A stretch of 64,000 nucleotides of DNA from Paratinospora sagittata (Eukaryota > Streptophyta > Magnoliopsida > Ranunculales > Menispermaceae). Location: NCBI GenBank assembly GCA_035771175.1, contig CM069599.1, positions 37,945,707 to 38,009,706 on the forward strand. The letters run 5' to 3'. Shown here in pieces: positions 13,034 through 25,302 of this stretch. The translations under genes were made by a program, and so were the position numbers. Under the pieces are notes generated by a model. The model made no database searches and was not told where the DNA came from. It saw only the letters and a list, made by a program, of their open reading frames with translations. Within the stretch, counting starts at the first letter, position 1. Every line of letters begins with the position of its first letter.

Positions 13034-13440
13034 TACAAAGATGACTTCATAAAAGGGGGCAAAAACAAAAAATTGAAGGACTTCACAAACTGCTCTTCTT
13101 CTTCTTCTCCATAGACTATGAAGAACACACCTGTCCCTGCTCAAGAACAACCATCATATGAAGAAATTGAATCAAGCCAAGCAAGTAAGTGGAATTGGAT
13201 TTTAGAGAACTTTTTTTTTTTACCAGAATAGAGAGATTTAATATAGGAAAAACAAAAACAGAAACCACCACTGAATAAAATTATGCAGAGAAGGGAAGAA
13301 AATATCAAAGAACCCCCTCCTTTTCATTGCAGTTATCCCCCCAAGGATTCCACCCTTTTTCTTTACTTACTCGGACAAATGAAGAAATGGGGAGAAAATC
13401 AATTAATCAAACAGCTTACCTGCACAATCAAAGTGCTGAA
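13034..13440 (-). other. SPL 5' UTR with an intron
   Basis: A donor GCAG|GTAAGC at 13420/13419 and an acceptor GAGCAG|GGAC at 13137/13136 define a likely 5' UTR intron (13419-13137). The leader then runs to the ATG at 13033. The transcription start lies further up and was not determined. Confidence 0.6.
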
Positions 13441-16400
13441 AATACAAGTGCAGTGAGTTATTGGGTAGATGAGTTCTTGGTAGAAGAGAAGAGGCTGGTT
13501 TAATTTAGATCCTTCGTCCCCTTCAAAGAAAACAAACTGGGAGTGGGTGGAATTAGTGGCAAAGGAAGCAGCAGAACAAAAAGCAAAGGGGAATTGAGTT
13601 GTATGTTTGTGTGAAGTATCACTATCACGGGCTTTGGTCTCTTGTGGCCTGTGGGTGGGCTTTAATCTTTGCTTACTTCCTCAACAGCGAAAGGTCGTCA
13701 TCACACCTTAAATTTTTTCGACTTCCCAACTTTGATAAAGAAGTTGAGAGAGAAGGATCCCAAATCAAGTCTCCAAGCTACCCCCTCCTCTCCTTCTTCT
13801 CCATGTGGGTTTTTCTTCTTCTGCCTCCCCCCAATTTTGGCCTTTGCTGCTTTGAAAACAAGATAAACAAAGAAAAACATACAGATCTTTTTCTCTCTGC
13901 TATCATCTTCAATGCCTTACACAAAACTATCCCTACCCTTGTCTACTGCTCTTTAAAGTTCAGTCTCTACCATTTAAGGCATCAAAACAAAAGTATTCCC
14001 ATCTCCCCTTTCTGTCAAAAAAAAATTGTATCTTTTTCTTCCTTTCTTTCCTTTTTTTTTTACTGCTCACAAGTAACAACAACCTCTCTTCTTCTTCTTC
14101 TCGAATGCCCAACAGACAGAGATAGAGACCCTTTTCACTACCTATGACCCCATTTTGATTGAAATAATTCACATTCAGCCTTCTTCTTTGTTTTGTTTTT
14201 TTTCGGGAGGGGGGTGGGGGTATTTTTATTTTTTATTTATTTTTTCTTCACTTCTTTTACTTTCCTTTGCTTTCTACTTTTGCTGCATCAGAGAGTCCTT
14301 TTATGGGTTGTATTATTTAAGGGGAATCTACTACTTTCCAATCCAATTATTTCTGAGCCAATAACTGTGCAGCAAACAACTTTAACTGTGGCTGAACCTC
14401 TTCTTTTGGTAAAAAAGCTCACTCATTTACCACGCTTCCACCCCTAACTAAACATGGATAAGATATGAGGGATATTAATATTATCTGATGATGTTCAGGA
14501 GGAGGAGAAGCAGGAGGACAGTGGTGGGAATGGTTGAGTGTGACGATGAAAGAGAGCATATCCAACAGAACCAATCACCTGGAGAAACTCGTAAAATTCT
14601 TGCATTCACTCAACACCCTTTTGAGAATTCCTTGAATGAAAAAAAATGTGGTGGACAACAAGTGAAGTTATGATAAAGATTCCATTTTTGACTCATTTTC
14701 ACAGTCATATACTCACTCACATATGCCCAAGTACCCCAACCTCAACCAACAGGATTGATCATGACCGTCCTCTCCCTTTGCCCCTCTGCACCTTTACCTC
14801 GTGCTCTTCTCTTCTCCCACTTAATCTTCTTGCCTGCAAAAAATCCCAGTTTTTTTTTTTACTTCATTTCTGTTGGAAAGGAAAGAAAAGGTGTACGTAC
14901 GGTCGCTGAGATCTCAAGTCAAAAACCAAAATTATTGTTTTTTTGAGTTTTCTTTTTCCATCTTTTGAATCCACTGACACTCTTTGCTCAGTTTTACCTC
15001 AAGAAAGAAAGAAAGCCTTTATGTCAGTCTCCTTTTTTAAGGCTTTAGGCTGCAAATTATAAAAAATAAAATGATATTTTTTTCATTAGTATTATACAGG
15101 GCTTTCTACAAGAAAAAATGGTTTACAACAATCGTGCAAGTAAGTCTCTTAGACCCTGATATCAAAAAACAAAAAAAAAAAAAAGTCTCTTAGACCCTTT
15201 ACATTGTAAAAAAAAAAAAAGTTAAATTTATTTGAATTAAACTGAAATAAACAGTAAAAAAGAGATTTTTATTTTATTTTGTGGTTTCTCAATTCAATCT
15301 AATAAATAAGAAGTAGGTTGGTGAATAGATGATGAGTTAGATTATTAATGTGGGTGTTGTTGGGTTTGAGATAACAAACAATTTTTTTTTCATGCCACCT
15401 CCTAGAGGGACTTGAAAGAAAGAAGAAAAAATCTAACTCCAAATAGAGAAATTCATAAGGGTAAATTGTGGGTAGGAGAAAGTTGGGATTAAGAACAAAA
15501 ACAGGGCATTATGCCGATCGTGCAAAGTCTGCCATTCTCTGCTACTTGCTTTCACAACAACACATCTTTAAGATTTGAGACAGGTGGACCAACCTACGCT
15601 ATTTTCCTACACAACACCCATCGACCATAGAAGCCCAGCAGCTGCAGCCATAGATTAAATGGGCAGTTTCCCTTTAGACAAATCAACCAAATCCTTATTT
15701 ATTAATCCCACCATTATTCCTGGCTACCCAAACGGCATAACCATGCTTTTAAAAGTTAATTGAATTTGAGGGTAATAATATAATAGAAGCATGAAATGAG
15801 GGGGGTAGTAATAGCAGCAAGCAAATACCCAAAAATCTCTCTTCTCCTCGCATGGATGTGACAGTGACGCCGTGCCTTTTCCTTCCCTTACGCTTAATTA
15901 TTGCTATTACTGGCATCTGCCAGCCACCGTTGTGGCTATAAAGCTTTCCTGTTTACATGCACCGTGTTGCAGGGGAGGCCGTGGTGACTCTCTCTGTCTT
16001 TTCTCCCCCTTCCCTCACCTTCATTATTGCTCTTCTTTGGCTGCTTGCTGCTTCATTTCCACCTCCCTTTTTATTTACTAAAAAATACCTTTTACATTTA
16101 TTGATTACTGATGCTGTTAAATTAAAATTTATCTTTATTTTTTACTGTACTCTGCAAACATTGTTTTGATTGCATCTCAGATTAATCTTGTTTTTCTACA
16201 AGTAGAAGGTTCTTACTATTTCCAGCTTCCTTGTTCAGCAGACTTCCTTGTTGAGCTCATCATCTCCACTTGTATATATATGATTTGTCAAATTATGCAG
16301 TAGTTGACACTAGGAGTTTAACAACTTATATTATTTTATTTTTTCTTTGGTACTGAAGCAAGGATGATGGATGTAACAGGCTTTACAAGCAAGCTTCTGC

Positions 16401-16458
16401 TTTAAATTAATAAGGGCCTTGTACAATTATATTTGTTTCCTTTAAATAATAATAATAA
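13441..16458. other. SPL upstream and intergenic DNA
   Basis: About 3 kb without a supported gene. It contains long pyrimidine-rich plus-strand stretches (for example 13770-14300), many T or A runs, and a tiny retroposed poly(A) insertion listed separately. The open frames at 13599-14147 and 15872-16169 are low-complexity and have no family match. The part near 13441-14500 probably holds the SPL promoter and transcription start. Confidence 0.5.
15144..15198 (+). mobile_element. 27-bp retroposed poly(A) insertion with 14-bp TSD
   Basis: The 14-mer GTCTCTTAGACCCT occurs at 15144-15157 and again at 15185-15198. Between them is GATATC followed by an A-rich run (15158-15184). Flanking direct repeats of this length around an A-tail are the mark of target-primed reverse transcription, here so truncated that only the tail remains. 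Confidence 0.8.
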
Positions 16459-16530
16459 TGTTGTAAATATGTCGAATATTCAAATAATATATATATTTAA
16501 GTAGTATATATATTCAAGTTATATAAATAC

Positions 16531-16533
<3 letters not shown>

Positions 16534-16600
<67 letters not shown>
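16534..16600. repeat. (TA)n microsatellite in copia LTR
   Basis: An uninterrupted TA dinucleotide run of about 67 bp within the 5' LTR, likely length-polymorphic. Confidence 0.95.
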
Positions 16601-16603
<3 letters not shown>

Positions 16604-16637
16604 TAATATGAGAGCAGCATAGTTACCCATTTCTACC

Positions 16638-16646
16638 TATAAATAG
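16638..16646 (+). promoter_or_regulatory. LTR TATA box
   Basis: TATAAATAG lies about 120 bp before the LTR end, where the retrotransposon promoter is expected. Confidence 0.6.
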
Positions 16647-16770
16647 AGGAGAGATTTGAGGTTATGGTGTACCAAAATTTTTCAAGTTGTAAGCTCTCTC
16701 TTGTAATCCTCTTGAGAAATTAGTATTCATTATTTGTATTAAAATAAAGTTTTGACAGTTTTACAATACG

Positions 16771-16790
16771 TTATCAGCACGAAAGCTCTG
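16771..16790 (+). other. copia primer-binding region
   Basis: TTATCAGCACGAAAGCTCTG follows the LTR end. It resembles the tRNA-derived primer sites of a common plant copia lineage that reads TTATCAGCACGA rather than the classical TGGTATCAGAGC. Confidence 0.55.
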
Positions 16791-17206
16791 CCTAACTAAG
16801 AATTTTGATCATAAAAAGTATATTGAGGTTATATTTTATGTATTTTTATTATAGTCATTTATTTGATATATTTTCAATTGTATTATTATTATTATTATTT
16901 TTATCTTGATTACATAGCCTGAAGCTCTGTAGAGAAATTCATATAACATGAAACTATATTTTTATTTTATTTACATAACTTGAAGTTATGTAAATGAATT
17001 TATAGCCTGAAGCTATTAAGATTTTTTTTTTATAACCAAGAGCTATATATATATATATATATTTATAACCAAAAGTTATGTCATTATTTCATTTATTTAT
17101 TTCTCTTAACATCATTAACAATATTTCATGTGAAATCACACGAGTTTTGACCACGGAATCCACATATTTGTGAATTTGTAAATTAGCCTGAAGCTAATAT
17201 TATGTA

Positions 17207-17412
17207 TTATTACATTAACACTGACACTAACATTAATATTTTCTTTTATTATGATGTCATTACTAATACTAACATTGACACTAACATTTTCTTTTATTAT
17301 TATTGTACTATTACATTAACATTGACACTAACGTTAACATTTTCTTTTATTATTATGCACCGTTACATTAACGATGATATAACATTTTCTTTTAATATAA
17401 TGAATTATTACA
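17207..17412 (+). repeat. minisatellite in copia leader
   Basis: Three to four imperfect repeats of about 60 bp. Each holds an ATTACATTAACACTGACACT-like half followed by CATTTTCTTTTATTATTAT. They lie in the untranslated leader before gag. Confidence 0.8.
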
Positions 17413-17542
17413 TTTTATTTTATTGCTTCAATAATTATTTATGATTAATTAGTCCTTTCAATTATTTAATGTAATTGTTTTTGATGAACCATTTTTTTAT
17501 GAAAGTGAATCAAATCTTACCAAAGTTATTTTTGTTCAGGAA

Positions 17543-18535
17543 ATGACAAACATTACAAAATTTAAATTTGTTGCACTAGATATTTATGAAAATAATTACT
17601 TATTATGGATCCTTGATGCCAAAGTACATCTAAATGCTAAAAATCTAAGAGAAATAATTAAAAAATGAAATAATGCAACTTTGCAGGATTGTGCAAGGGC
17701 ATCAATTTTTTTTCGTCATCATCTCCATAACTATTTAAAAACTGAATATCTTACAGTGAATGACTCATATATCCTTTGGAGCAATCTAAAGGAAATGTAT
17801 GACCATCAAAAGACCGTAATTTTACCAAAAGCTCGTTTTGACTGGATGCACCTGAGGTTGCAAGATTTTAAGACAGTCAGTGAATATAACTCAACACTAT
17901 ATAGAATTAGCTCTGAATTAAAGTTATGAGAAGGTTACTAATGAAGACATGTTAGAAAAAACATTCACTACTTTTTATGTCTCGAATGTGCTCCTGCAGT
18001 AGCAATATCAAGAGCGTAGATTTACAAAATATTATGAATTAATATCATGTCTTCTTGTTGCTAAAAAAAATAATGAGCTTTTAATGAAAAATCATCAAGC
18101 TCGTCCAACGAGTTCTGTACCATTTCCTGAACCAAATGTTGCATCAATTATTAATCATAGTCTTGGACGTGGTCGTGAGCATAGTCATTGTCCTAAACAA
18201 GGACGAGGATGTGATAAATGTTACACCAAATATACCCGAAATTACGATGGTTGGTTTTTCCACCAGAAGTGGAATAAACCTAATTGAACACAAGCAAAGG
18301 TAAAGGTTTACAAAATAAACCTATTAAGAACCAAGAAAATGTTTGTTATAGATGTGGCATGAAAGGCCATTGGTCATGTACGCCCAAACATTTGGTTGAC
18401 CTTTATCAAGCTTCACTGAAAGGGAAAAGAAAAGAAGTTGAGATGAATTTTATTGATGGGAACATGGATATAACACATCTGGATATCTCAGACTTTGTTG
18501 AAGATCCTAATGAAAAAAATTGATAATGAGAATGT
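17543..18535 (+). pseudogene. copia gag remnant
   Basis: It starts MTNITKFKFVALDI and continues with the UBN2-type gag pattern (DARVHL-like DAKVHLNAKNL, then ILWSNLKEMYDHQKTVILPKA). Stops occur near 17666, 17926, 18000 and 18285. Near 18340 is a damaged zinc knuckle: CYRCGMKGHWSC keeps the first Cys-Cys-His spacing but has lost bases before the last cysteine. Confidence 0.85.
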
Positions 18536-18699
18536 TAAGAAGTTTTATGATATTTAATAATATCTCTTTGTTTTTGTATTTTTCTGTTTTAATTTATTTT
18601 AATGACATGTACATTTTTGTCTTAAATATTTCTTTTATCTTTATATATATTCTTTTGTTTTAATTCATATATATTTTTGTTTAATTACATGAGTAAATG

Positions 18700-20603
18700 T
18701 GTAACACCCCGTGCTTTTAATCAATGTATTTGGTTAATTTATATGTACACTGAAGAGTATAATATACGTATAAGTACATTTAAAGTCATGTGTACATGTG
18801 TTAAATGAACTTGAACATGTCAAAAGTGAGTTGGAACGTGATTTAAATAGAAATCGATTGATAACACGTGTATTCCTCATGTAGATTGAGTGTATGAAGA
18901 AGAATAACGAATAAAAAGATATAAAATAAAATAAAATAATGAACAATACTTGAATAAAAGACAAATTAAGTTTACTGTTCATAAGCGGGTACTGTTCATA
19001 GAACAGTAAATAAATAAATTAAACGAAGTTGCAGAATGAAAGACGAAAGAGGAACGTCCATAAGAACGAAAGAAAGAGAAGAAAGAAAAAGGAAACAGCA
19101 GATTTGCGGCCAAATTCGACGTGCCGGTAAGCTATTTTTGCTATTTTTCGTCGTAAAATTGATATCTAAGCTAGATGTAACCTTTCTAGCGGAGTAATTT
19201 TTGCGGTGGGAGCCGTTTTACGTCGTTTTCAACAATTGAAGTTTTGACCCAACGTGAATAAAAATCCGCTAAGAAGGTTGGAAAACACTCCCTGGACTGT
19301 CGGGACCCCGAATATGTGGTTAGATTGAATTTATGTGTTCATTTGGAACTTTTATGGCTGTTGGAAGTTAAAGTGTAGATTGGAGACCATTCCCAATGAA
19401 ACTCCAGTTTAAGGCTATAGAATGGTAGAATGGACTATTGCGAGTCCATCGATGCTAAGTTCATGATTTTTGGAGACCGTTTGACAATCTTTCGAATGAA
19501 TAGTGACGACGTGAACAATGATGTAAATAGTACTATGATGTGAACAGTGAGTTGAAATGGTGATTCTCATGATAATCTATGATTCATTTCAGTGTTTAAA
19601 TTGAGAGCTCAAGTGCATGGATAAATACTCTTGAGGAAGCAATTATGATGGACGTTTATTGTTGCTCGATTTGACTTAGAAACTCCGTGTAACCACTGTG
19701 AGTATAGTTTTCTTGCTTTGGTTCTTGTATGACATTGTACGCATATAAAATGTTTGATTGTATGAATGTTTATGTAATGCATTGAGTTTTAGTGATCATG
19801 CAAACTGATTTTAGAAATTGGAGCTTATAATAATGTCATTTCGTTAGGAATTAGACCCGGATGAGGTTTTGCGAGTCCTCATTGTCAGTAGGTCTGTCCT
19901 AACAAGGGTTGCGATCCTTGAAATGACTGTGAATTGGGTAATGAGAGGGAGATGGTCAAATATTTATGAATGAGCATCAACTGTATATTGTGTGCACGTA
20001 TATTATTTTGATGAATGGTGAATATGTGCTTTTGAAATGTTTTAAATTGATTTGATATGCCATGTTTCCTAAAATGCATGCGATTGTCATGTCAAGAACT
20101 ATATTCACTGAGCTGTTGTTTGCTCACCCCATTTCCTCCAATATTTCAGGTATTGAGTCGAAGGAAAAAGGAAAAACTCGTGAGTGATAATCACGTAAGC
20201 TTTCGTCTGGTATGTGTATGTATGCTTGAAGGAAATAAATTATATTTTTGTTATTTTGATATGTATAATTATTACACATTATAGATATATGTATTATCAT
20301 ATAGATGGGATGTGTGGGCATATATATAGCTTCATATATTGGATGATGAAATGAAAATTTGATGTGTGAATGAATGGAGTGATTATAGATATCTATATTG
20401 GATTTGATTTGTGATATATCAGGAAAAACAAAAGTGAAATGTCCATTTTATGGAGAGGTGTAGTCAAATTTTTTGGAAATTGTGGGAATTATTGTGAATG
20501 TTCGTTGAGGCTGACAGTGTATTGTATACTGTATATGAGTATGTACAGTGTATAGTATACTGTGTCGGTCATGACGTCAGCCTACGTCAGGGGTGTCGTG
20601 ACA
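18700..20603 (+). mobile_element. solo LTR nested in the copia element
   Basis: It starts TGTAACACCCCG and ends GTCGTGACA, with a perfect 5-bp duplication AAATG at 18695-18699 and 20604-20608. There is no coding capacity over 1904 bp. The size, ends and TSD are those of a long LTR left after LTR-LTR recombination. The TGTAACACCCC start is common in plant Ty3/gypsy LTRs, so I infer gypsy. It belongs to the same family as both arms of the palindrome at 41347-45860, sharing the TCATTTCGTTAGGAATTAGA and CCTACGTCAGGGG blocks, but lacks some internal segments. Confidence 0.88.
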
Positions 20604-20608
20604 AAATG

Positions 20609-21185
20609 GATCTTCACGAAGAATGCTCAAATTCTAAGTTAAAAAGTAAAGCTACGTGTCTTGTAGATTGTGCATCAACACATACAATTTTACGAATTAA
20701 AATATATTTCTTGAATTTGAAATTGGTTGAAACTAATGTAAGCACAATATCAAGAACTACAAACCTGATTGATAGCTTGGGAAGCGCAACTATAATGTTG
20801 TCTGGTAGAACAACATTACTTATTGAAAATGCTTTATATTATGTTAAATCCAGAAGAAATTTACTCAATTTTAAGGATATTCGCAGAAATGGATATCATA
20901 TTAAAACCATGAATGAAGATAGTAATGAATATCTTTATATTACTTCATTCTCTTCTGGAAAAAAGAAATATTGAAAAAACTCTGCTTTATCTTCTGGATT
21001 ATATTTCATAAATATAAAGTCAATTAAAACAAATGTCATCATCAACCAGAAGTTCAATGATCCAAAAACATTTATAATTTGGCATGATCGGTTAGGTTAC
21101 CCAGGATCCTCAATGATGAGGCGAATAATAAAAAATTCGGATAAGCATCCACTAAAGAATTAGAAGATTCTTTTTTCAAATGAAT
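20609..21185 (+). pseudogene. copia protease / GAG-pre-integrase fragment
   Basis: Downstream of the nested LTR the frame resumes with a retropepsin-like active site, LVDCASTHTIL, then NLLNFKDIRRNGYHI. After a stop near 20972, a GAG-pre-integrase motif follows (WHDRLGYPGSSMMRRII). Homology ends near 21185, before the integrase catalytic core. Confidence 0.85.
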
Positions 21186-21189
21186 ATGA

Positions 21190-21808
21190 TTGTGTATACG
21201 TATCTCACATGAATTATGTGAGAGTATAGTTACCCATCTATATGAGAGGATAGTGTTGAATGTCCAAGTGTCCAATTATATTAGTATGCAGGGGAAAGCT
21301 ATTGAGCTTGAAGAATGTTATCCCAAAACAACTCTTTGCACACATCCACACACAAAACAAAATAAAGGTAGAAAAAAAAAAAAAATCAAAGTCTTAATGA
21401 TTTCCTGTTAAAGTGGAAATGGAAATGGAAGGGTAGGGGGTGGTACCCCAACTACAACCATGATTTGATGGGGAGATGTTTGGAAGTATGTCAGTTGAGG
21501 TTTCTTGGATGAGTCCCACATGAGTGGTTTTAAGGAGGAGCAATTTGGCCCATCTTTACAAGTTGTGGTGCATGTATTCATCAACCCTTCAAAGGGATGC
21601 AGATTCTCATATTCACCCTTGTGCTCAATATATCATTATCATCCATATCTCATATTTTAACTTTCTTTTGTAAAAATGCTTTACAGTATAAAATAGTAGA
21701 AAACAGTAGAATGAGTATCATGAAGACACGGTAAGAGCAGAGGATTTGACCCAGTCAAAATGAAATATTGAAGAAGGTAGCGAAATCATTAATCAATACT
21801 GAAGCGCG

Positions 21809-21839
<31 letters not shown>

Positions 21840-22672
21840 TTATATATATATATATGTATATAATGCATGAATCAAACAGGTTAGAAATAGAAGGACAATC
21901 CCATGCCACACACGAAAAAGAGTGCAGATATATATAGCTGTACAAATTATATCCGCTTGGTCACAAATTCACAACTTAGTTGTCTAAAGTGACGTATGTG
22001 GCCACCTATTGATTGAAGACATTACAATATTTAAGTGATAAGTATCTCAGCAGGCGAGAAAACAATCTTGTCACCATCGGTGATGATAATTAAGAAGCAC
22101 CAACCCAAATTTGATCATCTTCTCCTTTGGACACACCGTACGTTGTCAGCATCTACTGAAATTTCACTAAATGTAACAACTTAAAACACTTCATTTCTAT
22201 ACGCACTTGTCATGTATATATCATGTTCAAAATTAATTTATAAAGTTGTTGAACATGTGATTCCTTAATTCCCTCAAAAACAATATAATATTATATAAGC
22301 CTGTTATTGTTAGGAAGATCATCTACATAGACTAACAAATTGTCTCTATTATACATATTAATTAATTCTCTATTAGCTCTAAAATTAATGTCTTTCATTT
22401 TCTCAAATGCAACTTAATATTAATATTATAGCTTTTGACATACATACTTAATAATAATATATAGCTGTAGCTCTGAGATCATGCATCCACCACATCTTCA
22501 TTAATTGTAACATACTAACAATTATATAGATATGACGTTAAATTGATAATTCATTCTTTGATAATTGAAGGGGCCAGCTGATTATTATTAAAGAGAGGCT
22601 AGCATATATAGTAAAAGAGAAATTAAGGCAATAAGGTGGGTTGCTTAGCTTATGAAAACACATATGATACTA
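21190..22672. other. intergenic, no gene; CA/TA microsatellite
   Basis: AT-rich spacer between the truncated copia element and the ACOS5-like gene. A compound CA then TA microsatellite lies at about 21808-21856. The stretch next to 22672 should be the 3' UTR of the minus-strand gene. Confidence 0.5.
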
Positions 22673-23775
22673 CTAATGCGCATGGCCAGTTTGGGAGTTG
22701 CTGGATTGATCAATTCTTTTCTGCATCTTCTCCCTTAGTAACCTTCTCATAATCTTTCCTGAAGGAGACTTGGGGATTGTTTCAACAAAGTGAACCACTC
22801 TCACCCTCTTGTAAGAAGCTACATTTGAGGCCACGTATTTCATAATCTCTTCTTCACTCTCTTTTGCATTTGGGTTCATCACAACACATGCACCTGGGAT
22901 TTCACCTGCTTCTTCGTCGGCCAATCTACATTCATCACGTGGCAAACTGCAATTAATCACTCTATCTATCTATCTATCTATATATGATTATATTGATTGT
23001 GAAGATGAATATGATTTAACTAATTAATTAGCCTGTAGAGGCAGAAGAAAACATAACAACAATGTTTATTTAATTTGATCCATCTTTGGGACAGAATGAT
23101 CTGTTCATAATTCAATTCCATCAGGGCAGGGCAGGCAGGGCATGGAATCTAATCAATCCATACTATCTTGAATCTCTTTAATTTGACTCCCACCATTCCA
23201 ATTAAAGTTTTTCAACGCAATCATATTAAGAAAGAAAAATTAAAAAGTTGTTTTAGTGGAACAGTTTCACTAATATTATTAATAATTTCCACATCATCAT
23301 CATCATCTTTCTTTATCACCTTATCCTGATGAACAAATTTAATATAAGGCCCGCAGCAATTTGGATAAATTAAGGTTATCACTTAAAGGGTGCCCTGACC
23401 CACAAAAGAGAAGATTAAACAAATTAAATAATAATGATATAATACAATACTCACGGCACAACAGCAGCATCTTCAACACAAGGATGGGAAAGAAGAATAG
23501 ACTCTAACTCTGCAGGAGCTACCTGTGACCCAAAATCAAATATAAGATATATATATATATCAGCACCATGGTCCATTTAATATTCTCATCTGACTGTGAT
23601 ACGTAGTAATTACATGTTACCTGGAAACCTTTGTACTTGATCATTTCCTTGATTCTGTCCACAATGAAAACGTCTCCATCGTCGTCTATGTACCCAATAT
23701 CACCAGTGTGAAGCCACCCGTTAGTGTCGATGGTTCGATCAGTTTCCTCCTCATTTTTGTAGTAACCTGATGGAC

Positions 23776-23811
<36 letters not shown>

Positions 23812-25302
23812 TAATTGTGATAAAATGAAATTATAGTCTATAAGTAGTTAAAAATATATACACAACCTTGCATTACACATTGGCTTCTGACGCAGAGTTC
23901 ACCGGGAGTGTTCCTAGGGAGTGATCGTCCAGTATCAGGATCAATGAACTTGATCTCCAAGTTGGGAAGTATGAAACCTACTGAGTTTTTCTTAGCTATG
24001 CTATGCCCTTTCCTTGGGTCTCCATGTGTAAGCGTAACGCAGCTATGCTCCGTTAGTCCATAAGCCTATACTAATTTTCAAACAAGCACATATATTAGAT
24101 GTTGTTCTACAGTGTATGTAGAAGAAATAAACAGCCTCTCCTATCTAGCTAAATCTATAATGTATATAAATTTGTTTTGATAATAATTTACCTCTTGGAC
24201 TTGGACGCCGGGGAACTTCTGCTCAAATGCTGCAAGGAGCTCTGGTGCGAGGGGCGCAGCTGCTGTCATGACAGCCCTTAACTTGAGTCGAGTGAGATCA
24301 AATTCCTGAACCACTGGGTTCTTAACCAAAGCCAACATGATGGGTGGTACTATGGGAGCAAAATTCACTTCATGCGTTATCAAGGCATTCAAGAACATTC
24401 TTAGTTCAAACCTTCCTATCACCACCACTTTCCCTTTGTTCCGAAGTGTTGCACAACAGATTCCGGCCATGCCATATATGTGGAAAAATGGCATTAGACC
24501 CAGTGTTGTGACTTGACCTACCAAATCAGGGCCAACACTGAACAGGGTGGAGCAGAGGTTAGCCACTAGGTTCTTGTGGCTTAACATAACTCCCTTTGAT
24601 GTCCCTGTGGTACCTGATGAGAAAGGAAGTGCACATAAATCAGTCTGCTTCACAGTTTCGTAGGCAGCCTTGTCTTGATCAGTACGATCTGCAGCCTCCA
24701 GCAATTCATCCCAGCTGACGGTGCTTTCTATGTGTTCTTCCCCTACTACTATGACTGGCACTTTCAGATGCTTCACCTGCATACATATTCATATGTATGC
24801 CTTCTTTTAGTTTAATCTAAGATCAGATTAAACTAACTATGACTAACTATGTATATATATACATATAAATATTTATTGAAAGCGTCACCTTCTCGTAAGT
24901 GGCTCCATTTGTTATGATAAGCTTAGCATCTGCTGATTCCACCTGCTTCCTTATCTCTGATGCATGAGCTGAAGGGTTGGCACCAGAGAAAACACCTCCG
25001 GCAGCCATGATTCCCAGAGCAATAATGGCATATTCTGCAACATTTGGGAGTAGCACCACCACCACCCGTCCCTTCCGTAGCCCAAGAGACTTCAAAGCAT
25101 TGCTCACTCTTTTCACGTCTCGGATCACTTGGGCATAAGTGTACTCCTTCCCACTTAAGGCCTCAACTATTGCTACCTTCTCTGCATATGCCTCAGCCCC
25201 TTGGAGCACAAATTCAGGCAATGTCATGTTTTCCGGCACTGGCACCGCCGGCAACATGCTTTGGAACACATGCTCTTCTTCCTCCGGTAGGATTTCAGTC
25301 AT
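22673..25302 (-). CDS. ACOS5: ACOS5-like fatty acyl-CoA synthetase (4CL-like)
   Basis: ATP-dependent acyl-CoA ligase of the ANL/4CL superfamily. Arabidopsis ACOS5 activates medium- to long-chain fatty acids in the tapetum for sporopollenin synthesis. Six exons join in frame: 25302-24889, 24776-24192, 24065-23867, 23766-23621, 23522-23455 and 22925-22673, giving about 554 aa. The AMP-binding loop [10 protein letters not shown] is at about residues 191-200. [58 protein letters not shown] and the C-terminal [11 protein letters not shown], with its catalytic lysine, are all present. The sequence follows ACOS5 more closely than true 4CLs, notably SQCVMQ and LTEHSC. Exon 6 has two in-frame acceptors; I chose the downstream one because it gives the family-typical PLADEEAGE. 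Anther expression is inferred from the family only. Confidence 0.93.

Larger units (their letters stand above)
16459..16765 (+). repeat. 5' LTR of the copia element
   Basis: It begins TGTTGTAAATATGTC and ends TTTTACA, giving TG..CA ends, followed five bases later by a primer-binding-like sequence. About 307 bp, expanded by an internal (TA)n tract. It contains a TATA box. Confidence 0.75.
16459..21185 (+). mobile_element. Ty1/copia retrotransposon, 3'-truncated and interrupted
   Basis: A copia-type element with a 5' LTR (16459-16765), a primer-binding region, a long AT-rich leader, a gag remnant and the start of pol (protease and GAG-pre-integrase). Integrase, RT, RNase H and a clear 3' LTR are missing. 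A solo LTR (18700-20603) sits inside it at the gag/protease boundary. A weak LTR-like echo (ATAGTTACCCAT) occurs near 21224, but it is too short to call a 3' LTR. Stops in gag show it is inactive. Confidence 0.85.

Noticed and set aside
13034..13150. Longer SPL N-terminus from an upstream start at 13150
   Set aside because: A good acceptor (GAGCAG|GGAC at 13137/13136) and a matching donor at 13420/13419 place this stretch at a 5' UTR intron edge, and the family-typical start MEWSAKIP is at 13033.
13599..14147. 182-codon open frame upstream of SPL
   Set aside because: It is pyrimidine-rich low-complexity sequence rich in Ser, Phe and Leu, without conservation that I recognise.
21190..21260. 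3' LTR of the copia element
   Set aside because: Only about 12-30 bp resemble the 5' LTR (ATAGTTACCCAT); there are no TG..CA ends, TSD or polypurine tract.
22926..22960. Taking ACOS5 exon 6 from 22946 or from the open frame at 22960
   Set aside because: The acceptor at 22946 inserts residues absent from the family; 22960 has no AG acceptor. The upstream site is kept only as a possible alternative.
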